Assembly (NCBI RefSeq): GCF_963675305.1
Contig: NZ_OY776147.1
Coordinates: 2,728,001-2,792,000 of the forward strand
Source of the DNA: an uncultured Hyphomonas sp.
Lineage (GTDB): Bacteria > Pseudomonadota > Alphaproteobacteria > Caulobacterales > Hyphomonadaceae
Reading direction: 5' to 3'
DNA: 64,000 nucleotides
Translations under genes and position numbers: made by a program
Notes under the pieces: generated by a model
What the model saw: the letters and a program-made list of their open reading frames with translations, nothing else
What the model was told of the DNA's origin: nothing
Databases searched by the model: none
In this document: positions 1-7,772 of the stretch, one piece after another
Position numbering within the stretch: position 1 is the stretch's first letter
Layout of the letters: every line of letters starts with the position of its first letter

Positions 1-1
1 G

Positions 2-130
2 GAGAAATATCTCGCGAAAGGCTTCGACGGCTATGTCGCCAAGCCGATCGATGAACGGTCACTCGTCACCGTCATCGGACAGGTGCTCAGCCTCCCGACG
101 GACTTCGGAGAACGCCGCGCCCGGGCCTGA
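2..130 (+). CDS. Response regulator receiver domain, C-terminal fragment
   Basis: An open frame enters from the left edge and stops at a TGA at 128-130. The 42 visible residues include GFDGYVAKPID, the beta5-alpha5 region of a CheY-like receiver domain with the conserved Lys-Pro (KP) pair that contacts the phosphorylation site. Only about 20 residues follow that region, so the protein ends soon after the receiver domain with no room for a DNA-binding output domain. It is therefore either a single-domain regulator or the C-terminal receiver of a hybrid kinase. The start and phospho-acceptor Asp lie outside the window. Confidence 0.75.
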   Translation, partial: EKYLAKGFDGYVAKPIDERSLVTVIGQVLSLPTDFGERRARA

Positions 131-135
131 TGGCT

Positions 136-774
136 TCACGGCGAGCGCTGTGGGCGCCGGTTGCATTCGGGTGCACCATAGGCGTCCGCATAGGACCTGC
201 CGAAGCAGACAATCAATCCATCCACGACACCGAGGTTCAGGTTATCCGCTGGCACCTTGGCTACCAGATTGGCCCGTTCCGCTTCCAGGGCTGACCGGTT
301 TCCTTCAACAAAAGCTATGGTTGCGCGCACATATTCATTCCAGCCGCCAATGCTCTGCTCTTCAGGTTTGATCGACTTGTTGAACAGATCCAGAGCTTCC
401 TGAGGTTGCCCATGCATCGCCCTGATCTGTCCTTCATGCCAGTAAAGCAGTGGAATTTCCCCATCTTCGCTAAACTGCACCTCCCCTTGCGGGAAAGCAT
501 GGCTCACAGGCTCTCCCCTCGCCCGCAGAGCTGCGTGATAGTCGCGAATAAGGTCAGCGGCTGCAAGTTCACACCCCGGCTTTGCGCTTACTGAACGCAA
601 CCCGTCAGGCGCCTGATCGAATGTCCAGTAGTCCATTGAGAAATAGGCATCACGATCTGTGAAGCATGGCGTCCCATCTGCGGCCTGCGCAGCCATGAGA
701 TCTGGTTTCTCACTCAAAGACGTGCAGGCCGAAGCGGCCAAAATGCCAACAAGCAGTAGCTTTACCCGCCTCAT
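136..774 (-). CDS. Putative lipoprotein, unknown function
   Basis: This 212-residue protein begins with a short positive stretch and a hydrophobic segment ending in a lipobox-like LAASAC, so Cys17 is the likely lipidated residue of a mature envelope lipoprotein. The middle region (about 105-165) has helical, TPR-like character (for example GQPQEALDLFNKSI), suggesting a protein-interaction scaffold, but no family was recognised. Further cysteines near residues 37, 68, 190 and 204 could form disulfides in the periplasm. The gene converges on the response-regulator fragment with only 5 bp between the two stops. An open 122-bp region lies upstream. Function is not inferred. Confidence 0.7.
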   Translation of the reverse strand: MRRVKLLLVGILAASACTSLSEKPDLMAAQAADGTPCFTDRDAYFSMDYWTFDQAPDGLRSVSAKPGCELAAADLIRDYHAALRARGEPVSHAFPQGEVQFSEDGEIPLLYWHEGQIRAMHGQPQEALDLFNKSIKPEEQSIGGWNEYVRATIAFVEGNRSALEAERANLVAKVPADNLNLGVVDGLIVCFGRSYADAYGAPECNRRPQRSP

Positions 775-896
775 AATTTCCTCTCTTGATTGTGAAAAAT
801 GCTACCCTTGAGAGGGGCAACCGGCAACATAGATAAGAAACGGGTGAGTATAGATTTCTTGTTTTTGCAGACTGGCCCGCCCGCGCCTGAGGAGGC

Positions 897-1424
897 TCAG
901 GGCAATCCTTCCGGGAGGCGATAGTAGAAGCCCATCATCCTGAGGCGGAGGTACCGCTTCCGCGTCAGGATCATCGCGGAGGCGTCAGCTTCCAGATTGT
1001 TGAAGGAAAGCCGGATAAAAGCCACTTCTGACTGCCGGAAGGATTCCCATGCGGCCTGATCTGCATCGAGCAGCGTGCCGAAACTGTCTATCTGGCGCGT
1101 CGGATCGAGACTCCGGTAATTCTTGCGCCTTTCGATTTTCAGGCGCGTAATCTGCCGCTCGATCAGGGTTTCGATCCTGCGGGTTTCAAGACGATAGCAG
1201 CCGGACATTTTGCGGTACGACGTGTCGGCCTCGACCATGCAAGCACTGAACGCGCCGGAGTAGCAGTCCCAAAGCGTCTCGGGGGTTTCGTATCCGACAT
1301 CTTCAAGCGTACAGGCCTCGATCTCGGCGAGAGCCGTCTCTTCCGCCGTATCAGCTTCTTCCGCCAGCGCAGGCGCCGCGCCCTGCGCGATCAGAATCAG
1401 GGCAGCGGCAAGCGCGCGTCTCAT
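897..1424 (-). CDS. Secreted protein resembling LprI / DUF1311
   Basis: The 175-residue product has a clear Sec signal peptide (cleavage likely after the ALA near residue 21). Cysteines at the start of the mature part (DVGYETPETLWDCYSG) are followed by a C-terminal helical section containing DADQAAWESFRQSEVAF. That Gln/Trp/Arg pattern resembles LprI/DUF1311 lysozyme-inhibitor-like periplasmic proteins, whose motif includes a similar W..yr segment; the family call is tentative. Its ATG overlaps the stop of the upstream isovaleryl-CoA dehydrogenase gene in an ATGA arrangement, so the two are probably co-transcribed and translationally coupled, although no functional link is obvious. Confidence 0.6.
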   Translation of the reverse strand: MRRALAAALILIAQGAAPALAEEADTAEETALAEIEACTLEDVGYETPETLWDCYSGAFSACMVEADTSYRKMSGCYRLETRRIETLIERQITRLKIERRKNYRSLDPTRQIDSFGTLLDADQAAWESFRQSEVAFIRLSFNNLEADASAMILTRKRYLRLRMMGFYYRLPEGLP

Positions 1425-2593
1425 CCCGTCTCGCCGAACAGTTCGCGGCCGATCAGCCAGCGGCGGATCTCGGAGGTCCCTGCCCCGATCTCGTAGAGCT
1501 TGGCATCGCGCAGCAGGCGCCCGGTCGGATATTCGTTGATATAGCCATTGCCGCCGAGGATCTGGATGGCATCGAGCGCGAGCTTCGTCGCAGTCTCTGC
1601 CGCGTAGAGGATCGCGCCGGCAGCATCCTTGCGGGTCGTCTCGCCCCGGTCGCAGGATTTGGCGACGGCATAGACATAGGCCTTGGCCGCATTCATCTGG
1701 ACATACATGTCGGCGACCTTGCCCTGGATCAGCTGGAATTCGCCGATCGACTGGCCGAACTGTTTACGGTCATGGATGTAGGGGATCACGACATCCATAC
1801 AGGCCTGCATGATGCCGGTCGGCCCGGCTGACAACACGGCACGCTCATAGTCGAGCCCGCTCATCAGCACACGGACACCGCCATTCAGCGGCCCCATGAT
1901 ATTCTCTTCCGGCACTTCGCAGTCTTCGAAGACCAGTTCGCCGGTTTCCGATCCGCGCATGCCGAGCTTGTCGAGCTTCTGCGCGACGGAGAAGCCTTTC
2001 ATGTCCCGCTCGATCAGGAAGGCGGTGATGCCTTTCGAGCCCGCTTCCGGTTCGGTCTTGGCGTAGACGACAAGAACGTCGGCGTCCGGCGCATTGGTGA
2101 TCCACATCTTTGTGCCGTTCAGCACATAGCGGTCGCCCTTCTTCTCGGCGCGCAGCTTCATCGACACGACGTCGGACCCCGCCCCGCTCTCGCTCATGGC
2201 GAGGGAGCCGAGATGCTCGCCGTTCATCAGTTTCGGCAGGTAGCGCGCTTTCTGGGCGTCAGACGCCCAGCGGCGGATCTGGTTCACGCAGAGGTTCGAA
2301 TGGGCCCCATAGGACAGACCGACCGAGGCGGACGCGCGGGAGATTTCCTCCATCGCCACGACATGTTCGAGATAGCCGAGGCCAGTGCCGCCCCATTCCT
2401 CTTCCACCGTGATGCCCAGCAGGCCGAGTTCGCCCATCTTTGGCAGCAGGTCACGCGGGAATTTGTCCGTCTTGTCGATCTCGGCCGCACGCGGCGCGAT
2501 TTCGTTCTGGGCAAAACTTGCCACGGTTTCGCGGATCATGTCGGCGGTTTCGCCGAGGTCGAAGTTCAGGGTGGGATATGTGTTCGCAATCAT
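1421..2593 (-). CDS. ivd: Isovaleryl-CoA dehydrogenase
   Basis: A 390-residue acyl-CoA dehydrogenase that should oxidise isovaleryl-CoA to 3-methylcrotonyl-CoA in leucine breakdown, using FAD and passing electrons to ETF. The FAD-binding region shows AMSESGAGSD (about 132-141) and MWITNAPDAD (163-172). The IVD-type catalytic glutamate is seen at E250 in DYERAVLSAGP. The site used by other acyl-CoA dehydrogenases, YEGTSEI, reads YEIGAGTSEI here, with Gly in place of Glu, which fits the isovaleryl subfamily. Length is normal. The downstream LprI-like gene overlaps by 4 bp. The partner methylcrotonyl-CoA carboxylase is not in the window. Confidence 0.93.
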   Translation of the reverse strand: MIANTYPTLNFDLGETADMIRETVASFAQNEIAPRAAEIDKTDKFPRDLLPKMGELGLLGITVEEEWGGTGLGYLEHVVAMEEISRASASVGLSYGAHSNLCVNQIRRWASDAQKARYLPKLMNGEHLGSLAMSESGAGSDVVSMKLRAEKKGDRYVLNGTKMWITNAPDADVLVVYAKTEPEAGSKGITAFLIERDMKGFSVAQKLDKLGMRGSETGELVFEDCEVPEENIMGPLNGGVRVLMSGLDYERAVLSAGPTGIMQACMDVVIPYIHDRKQFGQSIGEFQLIQGKVADMYVQMNAAKAYVYAVAKSCDRGETTRKDAAGAILYAAETATKLALDAIQILGGNGYINEYPTGRLLRDAKLYEIGAGTSEIRRWLIGRELFGETG

Positions 2594-2631
2594 TGCGGTT
2601 GATTAGCAGGCCGTTCCCGGCCTGTCAGCAG

Positions 2632-3789
2632 TCAATCCTGCCGCGTGATCGCCCGGTAGAGATAGTAGATCGCCAGCACGCTCAAGAGGACCGAGCCGAA
2701 GGCCAGCAAGGGGCCAACAAAGGCTTCGCCCTCTCCGGCCGGAAACCGCTGCGGTGCTGGCGTTGCCGTCCGGCGGACGCCTTCGAACACGCCCCAGAGG
2801 CCGAGGCCGGACAGGAGCGCATAAGGCAGCCAGCGCAGCAGGCTGATGTCGCCGTTCAGTCCATTGCCGCGGGCCGGCGGCACGGTCGGTGGGCGCAGGA
2901 TCTCCCGGCGGCCGTCCGGAATCTCAGGGGCCGTCTGGCGCTGGACGGGCTCAGTCTTGGGCGTTGGCGCCATCCGGGGGTGGCGGGCCTCAATGACCGT
3001 GTCATCCGGCCGGTCGTCTTCATGGCCATCCGGCTCGGCCAGGGCTGACACTGCCCGGGTGATTTCGTCAGCCGTTGGCACGCCGGTCTCGGACGCGTCC
3101 TGCGGCGCGCTTGCAGCTTGCTGTTCGTCCAGCAGTTTCGTCATCCGCTCGGCAACGGCCCGGGCTGCGGCCTGCGGGGCCGTGTCGGCGCCCGGCCGGG
3201 GCGGCGCAGCGGACGTCTGGCCATCCTCGGTCCGCGCCTCGATCACGACGGCCCGCTCCCGCGACATGGCGAGCGCCGCACCGGGATCAAATTGCGGACG
3301 CATCAGGGCGCCGGGCACGGGGATGCGGCCGGATGGGTGTTCCAGGAAAAGGGCCTTCTCGGCCGCGCGCCGGCGGACCAGCGCATCGACCACGCGGACC
3401 TCGCCATCCACCCTGCCCTTCCGCCAGGCGGTCATGCCTTCGGCGGCCTGCAGCCGCTCGCCGCTGTTCAGCAGCGCCAGCACGTTGGATTCCAGGAAGG
3501 CGTCCGTGCCGATATTGAAAGCGAAGGACACCAGTGCGTCGAATTCATTCTGGGTGAGCGGCGTCAGCACACGCTCGCGGATCAACTCTTCGATCGGTGC
3601 CAGATCATGGTGGCGCAGCACGAGTTCGGCGTCGGCGCGGGTGACACGCAGGCCTTCGCGGGCGCCCGCCGTGTGGCCGAAACCGACGATCCAGTTGCCG
3701 TCCGGCAGGCGCGTGGCGCGCGCACGAAACCCCTCGAAGCTCTTGATAAGCTCGACCCCGGCTCCGGACGTGCGCATTGGCAGGGCCAT
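2632..3789 (-). CDS. spmX: SpmX-like GH24 muramidase-domain membrane protein
   Basis: The 385-residue protein has an N-terminal phage-lysozyme-type (GH24) domain (about 10-150), a long Pro/Ala/acidic linker (about 165-310) and two C-terminal hydrophobic segments (about 318-337 and 358-379). This is the architecture of Caulobacter SpmX, a polar scaffold that localises and activates DivJ and guides stalk placement. The catalytic Glu is kept (E19 in SFEGF). Aligning without gaps to T4 lysozyme, the Asp20 position is Leu28 and the Thr26 position is Ile34. The Asp-to-Leu change is a hallmark described for SpmX. The ATG at 3789 is preferred because it starts directly at the domain; an in-frame start at 3837 would add 16 residues. 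It is not a free prophage lysin: there is no holin or phage gene, and it is membrane-anchored. Confidence 0.82.
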   Translation of the reverse strand: MALPMRTSGAGVELIKSFEGFRARATRLPDGNWIVGFGHTAGAREGLRVTRADAELVLRHHDLAPIEELIRERVLTPLTQNEFDALVSFAFNIGTDAFLESNVLALLNSGERLQAAEGMTAWRKGRVDGEVRVVDALVRRRAAEKALFLEHPSGRIPVPGALMRPQFDPGAALAMSRERAVVIEARTEDGQTSAAPPRPGADTAPQAAARAVAERMTKLLDEQQAASAPQDASETGVPTADEITRAVSALAEPDGHEDDRPDDTVIEARHPRMAPTPKTEPVQRQTAPEIPDGRREILRPPTVPPARGNGLNGDISLLRWLPYALLSGLGLWGVFEGVRRTATPAPQRFPAGEGEAFVGPLLAFGSVLLSVLAIYYLYRAITRQD

Positions 3790-3894
3790 GCAGAATGGCT
3801 CCCGTATTGAAACAGTTGGTGTTTTTCTATGCCGCACCCTTGCAAATGGCGCGCCTTTTCCCCTGAGAGGTGAGTCCGGCGGCGTTGCCGGGCC

Positions 3895-5277
3895 TCAGAG
3901 CAGGACAAGCGTGGCCAGTCCCAGGAAGGAGAAAAATGCCATCACATCGGTCAGCGTCAACACAAAGACCGACGAGGCCACCGCCGGGTCCGCCCCCAGC
4001 TTCTTGAGCCCCAGCGGCACGAGAATGCCGGAGAAGGCCGCCCACAGGAATGTCGCCAGCATGGCGACGCCCAGGACAATCGACAATTCCACATCGTGGA
4101 ACCAGACCAGCGAAACCAGTCCGACGCCAACCGCGAACAGCAGCCCGTTCACGATACCGCTCAGCGCTTCGCGCAGGATCGCCCGGCGCACGGCATCGCC
4201 TTCCAGCTGGCGTTCGGCAATGGCGCGCACGGCCACAACCAGGCCCTGGCTACCGGCATTACCCCCCAGGGCCGCGACGACCGGCATAAGGATCGCCAAC
4301 TGCACCACCTGGTTCAGCGTGCCCTCGAAGAGGGAGATGATGCCGGACGCGATGAAGGCCGTCACGAGGTTCACGGCGAGCCAAGGAGCGCGCGCCCGCA
4401 CAGTGTCGACAACGGAGTCCGCCCCGTCAGCCGAGCTGACGTTCAGCAGCGAGAACAGGTCCTCTTCAGCCTCTTCCTGGATGACGTCGACCATGTCGTC
4501 GACCGTGATCATCCCAACGAGACGCCCGGCCGTGTCCTTCACCGGTGCGGAGGCCAGCGAGTATTTCTGGAACTGGAAGGCCACTTCTTCCTGGTCCATG
4601 TCGGTGCGGATATCCGACAGCGGATCGGTCATGATGTCGGCCAGCTGCACCTCGCGCGGCGTCCGCATCAGCGTTGCCAGCTGGACGATCCCCTGCAGCC
4701 GGTAGGCCGGGTCGATGACGTAGATCTCGTAAAAGACTTCCGGCAGCTCCTCGCCGAGTTCCCGCGCATGGTCGATGGCGTGGCCGACGGTCCAGTATTC
4801 CGGCACGGCCACGAATTCCGTCTGCATGAGACGGCCAGCCGATTCTTCTTCATAGGCGAGGCCGCGTTCCAGCTGGGCCCGGTCGAAGGGCTCAAGGTCT
4901 TCGAGGATACGCTCGCGGCGGTCGTCCTCAAGATCTTCCAGGATGACAGTCGCATCATCGGAGTCGAGTTCGTCGAGCGCGCTTGCAACCGCAGTGTCCG
5001 GCAGGACGTCGACCGCTTCTTCACGGTAAGAATCGCGCAGTTCGATGAGGATGTCGGACGGCAGCTCTCCGCCCAGCAACTCCACCGCCTCGGAGAATGT
5101 GTCGAAGGGCAGCGCTTCGAGCAGGTCGGCCGCATCGGCCGGGTGCATGCGCTGCAGCGTCCGCGCCAGCCAGCGCGTATCCCGCTCATCGACGGCATCG
5201 ACAATGTCGTCCAGCAGGTCCGGATCGACATTCGGCGGCTCAGGCGCCGGATTGGGAGGCGTGGACACGTCGGTCAT
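3895..5277 (-). CDS. mgtE: MgtE-type magnesium transporter
   Basis: About 460 residues. The cytosolic MgtE N domain forms the first 170 residues (Leu/Asp/Glu-rich helices such as MHPADAADLLEALPFD). A tandem CBS pair follows (about 170-300, including VGMITVDDMVDVIQEEAEED). About five membrane helices make the last 170 residues, with GGNAGSQ as the pore signature. This family forms dimeric Mg2+ channels in the inner membrane, gated by Mg2+ binding at the acidic N/CBS interface. ATG 5277 (MTDVSTPP) is chosen; an ATG at 5313 would add 12 residues of poor quality. It lies upstream of spmX on the same strand, separated by about 100 bp, so co-transcription is possible. Confidence 0.93.
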   Translation of the reverse strand: MTDVSTPPNPAPEPPNVDPDLLDDIVDAVDERDTRWLARTLQRMHPADAADLLEALPFDTFSEAVELLGGELPSDILIELRDSYREEAVDVLPDTAVASALDELDSDDATVILEDLEDDRRERILEDLEPFDRAQLERGLAYEEESAGRLMQTEFVAVPEYWTVGHAIDHARELGEELPEVFYEIYVIDPAYRLQGIVQLATLMRTPREVQLADIMTDPLSDIRTDMDQEEVAFQFQKYSLASAPVKDTAGRLVGMITVDDMVDVIQEEAEEDLFSLLNVSSADGADSVVDTVRARAPWLAVNLVTAFIASGIISLFEGTLNQVVQLAILMPVVAALGGNAGSQGLVVAVRAIAERQLEGDAVRRAILREALSGIVNGLLFAVGVGLVSLVWFHDVELSIVLGVAMLATFLWAAFSGILVPLGLKKLGADPAVASSVFVLTLTDVMAFFSFLGLATLVLL

Positions 5278-5340
5278 GGCGCCTGTCTTGCCGCTGTTGC
5301 TGCGCCGCGGCAAGGCCCCTCCTCTCCCGACGTGAAGATA

Positions 5341-5799
5341 TCAGGACGAAAGCGTATCCGGGCGGACTTCCCGCAAGGCTTGGGTCAGGTTGCCGAGATG
5401 GGGCTCGCCCAGCACCGCTTCCATTTTGGCCTGCGCGGTTTTCCAGTAAGGGCGTGCCTCTTCCAGTTTCTTCAGGCCGAGCGTGGTGAGCAGGACGCGG
5501 CGCTTGCGGCCCGTCCCCTCATTGCCGCGATGGACATAACCGGCCTTTTCGAGCGGCTTCAGGTTCCGCGACAGGGAGGTGCGGTCCAGATTCATCAGCT
5601 CGGCGACCCGGGAGATGGAGTCCGGCTCATACCGGCCGATCACATGCAATAGTCCGAATTGGGTAATCGTTAGTCCGGTCGGGCGCAGGGCATCGTCATA
5701 GTGGCGGGTGATGAGGCGGGCTGCGCGCAGCACCCTGCCGGCTACGCAGGTGCCTGTGACTTCGGACAGGAGGTCAGCGGGATCAGTCATCTCAGTCAT
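5341..5799 (-). CDS. MarR-family transcriptional regulator
   Basis: A 152-residue winged-helix regulator. The middle carries ITQFGLLHVIGRYEPDSISR and LMNLDRTSLSRNLKPLEKAGYV, the recognition-helix region of MarR proteins, followed by a basic wing (NEGTGRKRRVLLTT). An in-frame ATG exists at 5841, but that extension runs through an operator-like box (5806-5817), so the ATG at 5799 is more likely, with 5790 as an alternative. Three near-identical boxes lie between it and the divergent TPR gene. This suggests autoregulation and control of the neighbour, with release by an unknown small ligand. Confidence 0.88.
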   Translation of the reverse strand: MTEMTDPADLLSEVTGTCVAGRVLRAARLITRHYDDALRPTGLTITQFGLLHVIGRYEPDSISRVAELMNLDRTSLSRNLKPLEKAGYVHRGNEGTGRKRRVLLTTLGLKKLEEARPYWKTAQAKMEAVLGEPHLGNLTQALREVRPDTLSS

Positions 5800-5805
5800 C
5801 GTCTC

Positions 5806-5817
5806 GTGTATATGCAG
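5806..5817. promoter_or_regulatory. Operator-like box 1 (GTGTATATGCAG)
   Basis: A 12-bp near-palindrome sits 6 bp upstream of the chosen marR start. It matches the reverse complement of boxes 2 and 3 in 11 of 12 positions. A repressor bound here would block the marR promoter or translation start. Binding is inferred from position and repetition only. Confidence 0.55.
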
Positions 5818-5895
5818 TCTTTTTGCGAGATGTCCAATCACGCCCAGTTTTACTATGCTCAGGCATTAGAGTCTGTGTATGGAAACCTCATTATA

Positions 5896-5907
5896 GTGCA
5901 TATACAC
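5896..5907. promoter_or_regulatory. Operator-like box 2 (GTGCATATACAC)
   Basis: An imperfect palindrome of the form GTGyATATrCAC, embedded in an AT-rich stretch about 100 bp upstream of the marR start. The sequence GTGCATATACACTAA recurs exactly in box 3. Likely a binding site for the adjacent MarR protein. Confidence 0.6.
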
Positions 5908-6015
5908 TAATTATGGGTTCGGCAGACACCTCCGTATGCCGGCCTCTCTCTCCCCCGTCCGGCTTTCCCCTGCCGGACGGGCCCTTTCCCGGCACGTTCC
6001 GGCATCCGCCATAAC

Positions 6016-6027
6016 GTGCATATACAC
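6016..6027. promoter_or_regulatory. Operator-like box 3 (GTGCATATACAC)
   Basis: An exact copy of box 2, including the following TAA, 26 bp upstream of the TPR-gene ATG at 6054. Its position fits repression of that gene. The 108 bp between boxes 2 and 3 holds a GC-rich inverted stretch (around 5950-6000) that may be part of the leader. Confidence 0.6.
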
Positions 6028-6053
6028 TAAATACTGCAAGAAAGGCTCCTCCC

Positions 6054-6623
6054 ATGTTCTCCTCCCGAAGCATCACCGCCGGCCTGCTCGCCCTTGGATT
6101 CGCTGCAGACCCGGCCTTTGCCGCGCCGGACGTCTATCGCAATGGCCCGACGCCTGCCGAAACCTGCGCCGACGGTGTCGCCACGCCCGGTGCCGCCTCC
6201 CCCGCGCTCAAGCGCGTCTGCGAGGAGGCCATCGGCGAACAGACCCTCAGCCGCCAGGACCGCGCTGCCACGCTCGCCAATTCCGGCATCGTCAGCCTGC
6301 GTCTCGGCGACTACGAACCCGCCCTCGCCCGCCTGCAGGAAGCCGCAGAGCTCGGCCCGAAGCACGGCGACATTTCCATCAGCCTGGCAGCCACGCTGAT
6401 CCGCCTGGGGCGCGCAGATGAAGCGATTGAGGCCCTGTCGGACATCGAGGCCGTGTCGCCGGAGAACCGGCATATCGCCTACTACAATCGCGCCCTGGCT
6501 TATTGGGCGCTCGAGGATGCGGAAGCGGCCTATCGGGACTTCTATGCCAGCGCCGCCCTCAAGCCGGGCTTCGCGCCCGCCGAAGACGCGCTGGGCCAGT
6601 TCCAGGTCGCTTCGGTTGAGTAA
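6054..6623 (+). CDS. Secreted TPR-repeat protein under probable MarR control
   Basis: The 189-residue product has an N-terminal signal peptide (about 1-23, ending FAAPDV). Three or so degenerate tetratricopeptide repeats follow between about 80 and 180 (NSGIVSLRLGDYEPALARLQ; YNRALAYWALEDAEAAYRDF). TPR proteins act as protein-interaction scaffolds, here in the periplasm. The gene is divergent from marR, with three shared operator-like boxes, so it is probably the regulator's main target. Two tandem hairpins downstream (6733-6755 and 6853-6877) could end transcription. The biological role is unknown. Confidence 0.75.
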   Translation: MFSSRSITAGLLALGFAADPAFAAPDVYRNGPTPAETCADGVATPGAASPALKRVCEEAIGEQTLSRQDRAATLANSGIVSLRLGDYEPALARLQEAAELGPKHGDISISLAATLIRLGRADEAIEALSDIEAVSPENRHIAYYNRALAYWALEDAEAAYRDFYASAALKPGFAPAEDALGQFQVASVE

Positions 6624-6732
6624 AGACCCACCGCATCGGGGCTGTTCGTGCGACCGCACAGCAGCCCTGAACGCGATCCATCGCGGAACGTCGTGAAGCG
6701 GGGATCAATCCAGGGAATCATTCATTCGCCAT

Positions 6733-6755
6733 AATCGATCCTCGATCGATTTTTT
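6733..6755 (+). terminator. Rho-independent terminator, copy 1
   Basis: Perfect stem AATCGATC / GATCGATT with loop CTC, followed by a run of T. It lies about 110 bp after the stop of the TPR gene and is duplicated further downstream. Confidence 0.65.
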
Positions 6756-6852
6756 GGCGCGGAGCATCGCCGGGAATCAGCAGCTTTGAGCCTGTTTCAT
6801 CGCGCAGCGTAGCGAAGCGGGAAACATCAAAGGATTCATTCATTCATTCGCT

Positions 6853-6877
6853 AAAATCGATCCTCGATCGATTTTTT
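6853..6877 (+). terminator. Rho-independent terminator, copy 2
   Basis: Perfect 10-bp stem AAAATCGATC / GATCGATTTT with loop CTC and a continuing T run. The A-rich left arm could also let it act on the minus strand, downstream of tRNA-Leu(GAG). Confidence 0.65.
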
Positions 6878-6903
6878 GGCGCGGCGCGCCAATCGCGAAT
6901 GAA

Positions 6904-6988
6904 TGGTGCGGTCGAGAGGACTCGAACCTCCACGGGTTGCCCCACAGCGACCTCAACGCTGCGCGTCTACCAATTCCGCCACGACCGC
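6904..6988 (-). tRNA. tRNA-Leu (GAG)
   Basis: An 85-nt class II tRNA read on the minus strand. The acceptor stem is GCGGTCG / CGACCGC, followed by an encoded ACCA end. The D-arm region contains GGTAGACGC, and the anticodon stem CAGCG / CGCTG encloses loop TTGAGGT with anticodon GAG (window 6952-6954). A long variable arm follows (GTGGGGCAACCCGT region), with T-arm GGTTCGAGTCC. All paired regions match by eye. It reads CUC/CUU leucine codons. Confidence 0.95.
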
Positions 6989-7073
6989 ACATGTCTCATT
7001 CGAGGCGAAGGCGCCGTATAAGGCCCGCCTGCCGCTTTGTGAAGCCCCGAATACACCCTATATGCGGGGCGTG

Positions 7074-7772
7074 ATGCACAAATTTTCTCCTGTCCAGTGG
7101 GCTGTGTCGGATCGGCCGGTTCCCTACGAAGACGCCCTCGCCTTCATGGAGGCGCGCGCCCGCGCGATTCATGAAGAAGATGCGCCCGAACTTGTCTGGT
7201 TTCTTGAGCACCCGCCGCTCTATACGGCAGGCACGTCAGCGAAGCTGGACGACCTGCGGGACCCCGCCCGATTCCCCGTTTTCGATGCCGGGCGCGGCGG
7301 GCAGTACACCTATCACGGCCCCGGCCAGCGGGTGGCCTATGTGATGCTGGATGTGGGCAAGCGCGGCAAGGATGTGCGTGCCTTCGTGCAGAACCTTGAG
7401 CGGTGGATCATCACGGCCCTGCAAAGCTTCAACATCGATGCCGGTCCCCGCGACGGGCGGGTGGGTGTCTGGGTCGACCGGACGCAGGCCGGCGGCCCGC
7501 TGCGCGAGGACAAGATCGCCGCCATCGGCGTGCGCCTGAAGCGCTGGGTCAGCTTCCACGGCATCAGCCTCAATGTGGAACCGGACCTCGAACACTTCAG
7601 CGGCATCACGCCGTGCGGCATTGCGGATCCGCGCTATGGCGTGACCAGCCTGGCCGATCTCGGCATTCCAGCCACGATGGCAGATGCAGACATCGCCCTC
7701 CGGGATGCGTTTGAAACCGTCTTCGACAGCGCGCTGGAACCGGTGCCCTGCCCGCTTCAGCCTGCAGCGTAG
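7074..7772 (+). CDS. lipB: Octanoyl-ACP:protein octanoyltransferase
   Basis: A 232-residue LipB, which transfers octanoate from acyl-carrier protein to lipoyl domains of 2-oxoacid dehydrogenases and glycine cleavage H protein. RGGQYTYHGPGQRVAY (74-89) is the family signature. The catalytic pair is K147 (EDKIAAIGVRLKRW) and C181 (GITPCGIADPRYG). Start ATG 7074 (MHKFSPVQW) is chosen; ATG 7062 or GTG 7071 are possible. Its last 16 bp overlap, tail to tail, the DUF805-type gene on the opposite strand. LipA is not in the window. Confidence 0.93.
   Translation: MHKFSPVQWAVSDRPVPYEDALAFMEARARAIHEEDAPELVWFLEHPPLYTAGTSAKLDDLRDPARFPVFDAGRGGQYTYHGPGQRVAYVMLDVGKRGKDVRAFVQNLERWIITALQSFNIDAGPRDGRVGVWVDRTQAGGPLREDKIAAIGVRLKRWVSFHGISLNVEPDLEHFSGITPCGIADPRYGVTSLADLGIPATMADADIALRDAFETVFDSALEPVPCPLQPAA

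Larger units (their letters stand above)
6679..6884. repeat. Tandem duplicated intergenic unit (about 85 bp x2)
   Basis: Two related units, 6679-6762 and 6798-6884, each run from CATCGCG through GAAGCGGG and ATTCATTCG to a perfect hairpin and TTTTTTGGCGCGG. The last 30 or so bases are nearly identical, while the first half has diverged. The duplication lies between the TPR gene and tRNA-Leu(GAG), with no coding sequence. It could be a duplicated terminator or a short palindromic interspersed element. Confidence 0.65.

Noticed and set aside
2632..3789. Lysozyme gene as evidence of a prophage
   Set aside because: There are no phage structural, holin or integrase genes, and the linker plus two TM segments fit SpmX instead.
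2846..4705. Plus-strand frame (about 619 codons) across spmX and mgtE
   Set aside because: Composition is Ser/Arg/Pro shadow of two real genes; no motif.
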